DNA from: Lactiplantibacillus brownii | GTDB lineage: Bacteria; Bacillota; Bacilli; Lactobacillales; Lactobacillaceae | Assembly: GCF_031085375.1 (NCBI RefSeq) | Contig: NZ_JAVCWF010000001.1 | Location: forward strand, 310,001 to 374,000 | DNA: 64,000 nt | Direction of reading: 5' to 3' | Part shown: positions 61,364 through 64,000 of the stretch, piece by piece | Position numbering within the stretch: the stretch's first letter is position 1 | Layout: every line of letters begins with the position of its first letter | The notes under the pieces: generated by a model | Database searches by the model: none | What the model was told of the DNA's origin: nothing | The model's input: only the letters and a program-made list of their open reading frames with translations | Translations under genes and position numbers: made by a program

Positions 61364-61760
61364 TTTTTCAAAAATAAGAAGACTTTCTTAAACTGACGTC
61401 ATTCGGTAAAAATAAAGTTATTTATAGTTGATTTTTAAGCTATTGGGCAGTACGGGTCACAAAAAGAATCGTTGAATGAAATTAACCTAAACAGAAATAG
61501 TCGCTTAATGGGCGATAAACGAACCTGATAATTAAGTAATTTATGGCGTTTGGGGGCACAAATTGGCATCAACGACTTTTGACAGAATCACTTGTGCTGA
61601 TTATTTAGGTGAACATAATCAATTTTTAGTTTGTTGACTGAATTTAAATGAATCAAGACAGTTTATACAAAATATCAGAATATAGATATTTTGTAATGGG
61701 AATCATTGGAACGCTGTATTTATCTTACATACCATTTTAATTGTTAAATTACACAAAATT

Positions 61761-61777
61761 AATTGTCATGAACAATT
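61761..61777. promoter_or_regulatory. Inverted repeat upstream of the csc-type operon
   Basis: AATTGT and ACAATT are separated by CATGA, 18 bp before the -35 box; a candidate operator. Confidence 0.4.
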
Positions 61778-61794
61778 GCCACTCTGCGGGACTA

Positions 61795-61823
61795 TTGCCA
61801 GTGAAATCCGGTCAGATTATACT
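61795..61823 (+). promoter_or_regulatory. Promoter of the csc-type operon
   Basis: TTGCCA (61795-61800), a 17-bp spacer and TATACT (61818-61823), about 90 bp before the first start codon. Confidence 0.7.
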
Positions 61824-61914
61824 TTGATTGTACACAATTGGTTGAGTGCCAATTGGAGAAGACTAATCAAACCTATCTAAGCATAGGCTATCAGAAATAA
61901 GGAGTGTACAGATC

Positions 61915-62664
61915 ATGAAAAGATTAATCACACGTTTAGTTTTAGTTAGTTTGGCCATATTGGTGGCCCCGACTACGGTTAAAGCTGCCGATACTACTAG
62001 CCCAGATCAACCACTGGCAACCGGTAAAACGACTGCCAAGATTCAGTTTGATGCTAGTGACACGACCAGCCTAAAACCAATGAATCCTAATAATCCTAAT
62101 ACGGCGGTGACCGATCCAGTCTTGGGTCAAGGAACAGTTACGAATGTGAAGTCTGGGGCGTCATTTGTTTATGTGACCGAAAACATGACCTTCGGGAAAA
62201 CGGCAAATTTAATTGATATGTTTCAGGCACAAAAATACCCAGCAGAAGTGACCTTGAACGAGTCCAAATTGACTAAGGCGGTATCAGATGACTGGAAAAC
62301 GAATTTTATCGTTGAGGTTGCGGATGGCCGCGGTGCTAATGCCAATTGGCAATTGCGGGTTTCAGGATCGCCACTCTCAACGGGAAATACGAGCGTCGAT
62401 GGGGCAAAAATCGAGTGGCCCAGTGCCGTGATTCATCGTAGTGGTGAGGCGCCCGAACAAGCACTACAGGCGGGAAATGCGACGACCATTCAGTTAGATC
62501 AGTCGTCTAATACGATTTTGTCATTTACCGGGAAAGAAGCTGCTGGGGTAACGACTGCACAGTTTGCACCTAAGGATATTATGTTAGACGTTCCAGCTAA
62601 TCGTGCACAACCAGGGACATACAGCACGGATCTTAACTGGACTTTGGCCGACACACCCGCGTAA
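61915..62664 (+). CDS. WxL-domain surface protein (CscB-like)
   Basis: 249 residues. A signal peptide (1-24, ending TVKA) is followed by the WxL domain: first motif NWQLRVSGSPL (about residue 145) and second motif TDLNWTLADTPA at the C-terminus. The WxL domain binds peptidoglycan non-covalently and anchors multi-protein surface complexes thought to act on plant polysaccharides. AAGGAG precedes the ATG. First gene of a csc-type operon; a DUF916-type protein and a further secreted protein follow. Confidence 0.88.
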   Translation: MKRLITRLVLVSLAILVAPTTVKAADTTSPDQPLATGKTTAKIQFDASDTTSLKPMNPNNPNTAVTDPVLGQGTVTNVKSGASFVYVTENMTFGKTANLIDMFQAQKYPAEVTLNESKLTKAVSDDWKTNFIVEVADGRGANANWQLRVSGSPLSTGNTSVDGAKIEWPSAVIHRSGEAPEQALQAGNATTIQLDQSSNTILSFTGKEAAGVTTAQFAPKDIMLDVPANRAQPGTYSTDLNWTLADTPA

Positions 62665-62694
62665 AAAGGGTTCACGCAGTAAGGGGTTTAAAGG

Positions 62695-63744
62695 ATGTTG
62701 ATGAAAATACGATTTTGGGGAATCGTCAGGGTCATGTTAGGACTGTTAGTGGGCTTGTCTTTAGCACAAGTGAGTCGCGCGGCAACCACTGGACCCAGTA
62801 ATAATATTGGTTTCAGTGTGTCAGCGCAATTACCGAAAAATCAGGTTAATACAGCGCACACTTATTTTGATTTGCAATTATCTTCTGGTCAGAGCCAAAC
62901 ATTAAAAGCTGTTATTTATAATGTGACTAATCGTGATATTCAGGTCAAAACGGGCATTCATACGGCCTACACTAATGGCAATGGTGTTATCGAATATGTG
63001 AAACCAACGACGGTTTTTGATCCTTCGTTAAAACTTCAGATTGGTCAATTGACGCGAGTTCAAGGGAAATCAGTGGTGACAGTACCGGCAAATGGGACTA
63101 AAGTCGTCACAGCACAGGTCAAGATTCCGAAAACGGCTTTCCAGGGCACGATGTTAGGCGGTTGGTATTTCGAAAAACTCACTGAGAAAGTCACCAGTGA
63201 GGTCAAAGGGTCAATGAACGTTCGTAACCAGTATTCTTATGTCATTGGGATGAAATATTCGCTTGGCAAGACACCCAAACCAGCACTCAAACTGGGACAA
63301 GTTGAACCCAAAGTGGTTAATGAACACCAAGCCATCGTCGCTGATTTGCGGAATGTTTCAGCGACAATCAATCAAAACTTGAGCTTGACGACAACCATCA
63401 CTAGTAAGGCCACTGGCGACGTGGTGAAAACTGTCAAAAAAGCGTCGGTACAATTAGCCCCGAACACGGTGTATCACTATCCTCTTTTAACGGGAACGTC
63501 GGCGTTAAAATCCGGTCATTATCAGTTGAAAATGATTGTTAAGGGCCAGTCACAGCGCTGGGTGCTTGAAAAAGACTTTACCATTACTGCGTCTGCTGCT
63601 AAAAAGCTGGCTCACCAATCCGTTGAAAATAAGGGGCTCAATTCCATCTGGCTAGTAGTTGCGGGAGCGGTGGGGATGCTGGTGATCGGTGGATTACTGG
63701 CTGGATTGGTCTTCTTTTTAAGGAAACGGCGACGAGATGAGTAA
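62695..63744 (+). CDS. DUF916/DUF3324 surface protein (CscA-like)
   Basis: 349 residues. Signal peptide (about 1-30, ending SRA), then the DUF916 region (NIGFSVSAQLPKNQVNTAHT, YFDLQLSSGQSQTLKAVIYN) and DUF3324 (about 180-305), then a membrane helix (about 318-340) and the tail RKRRRDE. These proteins bind WxL proteins and peptidoglycan and tether the complex to the membrane. The start may be 62695 or the ATG at 62701. The next start codon overlaps its end by eight bases. Confidence 0.9.
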   Translation: MLMKIRFWGIVRVMLGLLVGLSLAQVSRAATTGPSNNIGFSVSAQLPKNQVNTAHTYFDLQLSSGQSQTLKAVIYNVTNRDIQVKTGIHTAYTNGNGVIEYVKPTTVFDPSLKLQIGQLTRVQGKSVVTVPANGTKVVTAQVKIPKTAFQGTMLGGWYFEKLTEKVTSEVKGSMNVRNQYSYVIGMKYSLGKTPKPALKLGQVEPKVVNEHQAIVADLRNVSATINQNLSLTTTITSKATGDVVKTVKKASVQLAPNTVYHYPLLTGTSALKSGHYQLKMIVKGQSQRWVLEKDFTITASAAKKLAHQSVENKGLNSIWLVVAGAVGMLVIGGLLAGLVFFLRKRRRDE

Positions 63745-64000
63745 AAAACTAGCAGCGAAGCGCTTATCTAACCCAAAATCGTGGCTTCCCATAAGTAAGT
63801 TTTGGCCACTTTTGCTGACCATCGGTGTTTTATTGACTTTTGTGACAGACAAACCATTGACGGCAGTTGCGCAAACCGGTACTAGTCATTTCGACAACCT
63901 ATCGTTAAGTGACCCTTACTTTGAAAAAACGGCTGCGCAACCGATGCAGAGCCAGTATCAGAATGAGTTACGACGATTTCCTGAATTGACGTCAGTGAGT
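63737..64000 (+). CDS. Secreted surface protein of the csc-type operon, N-terminal part (cut by window end)
   Basis: ATG at 63737 overlaps the end of the DUF916 gene. The first 88 residues are visible: a basic start (MSKKLAAKRLS), a hydrophobic helix (about 21-40) and a likely signal cleavage after TAVAQ, then TGTSHFDNLSLSDPYFEK. The position fits the large WxL-type protein (CscC) that follows CscA/B-like genes. The identity of the rest cannot be seen. Confidence 0.7.
   Translation, partial: MSKKLAAKRLSNPKSWLPISKFWPLLLTIGVLLTFVTDKPLTAVAQTGTSHFDNLSLSDPYFEKTAAQPMQSQYQNELRRFPELTSVS

Overview
The window looks like chromosome of a Lactiplantibacillus plantarum-group lactic acid bacterium. The signs are three LysM/transglycosylase-like secreted paralogues, sortase motifs of the LPQTxE type, a WxL/DUF916 (csc-type) surface cluster, an acdH/fba/ackA/ndh fermentation gene set, and moderate GC with AT-rich intergenic regions. 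Species is an inference from gene content, not from a marker gene. I saw no rRNA, tRNA or CRISPR.

Layout. (1) 1-2.7 kb: the end of an FtsX/MacB-type ABC exporter whose ATPase gene is interrupted four codons before its natural stop by a complete ISL3-family IS (1076-2627) with an 8-bp target duplication. (2) 2.7-6.8 kb: three LysM wall proteins that share an upstream array of TGTAAT/ATTACA half-sites with exactly conserved spacing, plus a hexapeptide acetyltransferase. (3) 7-12.4 kb: a GcvH-like protein without the lipoyl lysine, a compact structured element (7511-7679), and an overlapping operon of an XPD/DinG-like helicase, a PD-(D/E)XK protein and an sce7725-like protein. (4) 12.4-23.4 kb: ackA with a cre site, GNATs, MarR, type II NADH dehydrogenase, CPBP protease, a polyamine transporter operon with its own XRE-cupin regulator, an ASCH protein and two GNATs. 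(5) 23.4-32.9 kb: an LPQTSE-anchored coiled-coil protein, a GntR-ABC operon, acdH, fba, and an EAL-domain protein whose Shine-Dalgarno sequence points to a non-AUG start. (6) 33-45 kb: a GtfB-like glycosylation accessory protein, a 2573-residue adhesin (KxYKxGKxW signal, Ig-like and calcium-binding repeats, 126 SGSG(D/N)N hexapeptides, LPQTN anchor) and a GtfA/TarM-like glycosyltransferase. (7) 45-52 kb: GPH symporter, SPFH/NfeD-like pair, a 1.4-kb non-coding stretch, and a helicase-nuclease-like protein with degraded motifs. (8) 52-61 kb: a secreted LRR-GH8-like protein divergent from a four-gene operon with a GT2-GtrA protein, a BcsA-like synthase with an intact c-di-GMP PilZ motif, and two paralogous polytopic proteins. 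(9) 61-64 kb: a run of hairpins with tiny ORFs, then the start of a csc-type WxL operon cut by the window end.

The most coherent stories are two surface systems. One is a giant Ser-rich adhesin flanked by its probable glycosylation enzymes. The other is a c-di-GMP-responsive exopolysaccharide locus, with an EAL protein in the same window that may set the signal. The LysM promoter array, the structured elements at 7.5 kb and 61.1 kb, and the helicases that have lost family-defining residues deserve a second look. All family assignments come from reading motifs by eye; no database search was run.
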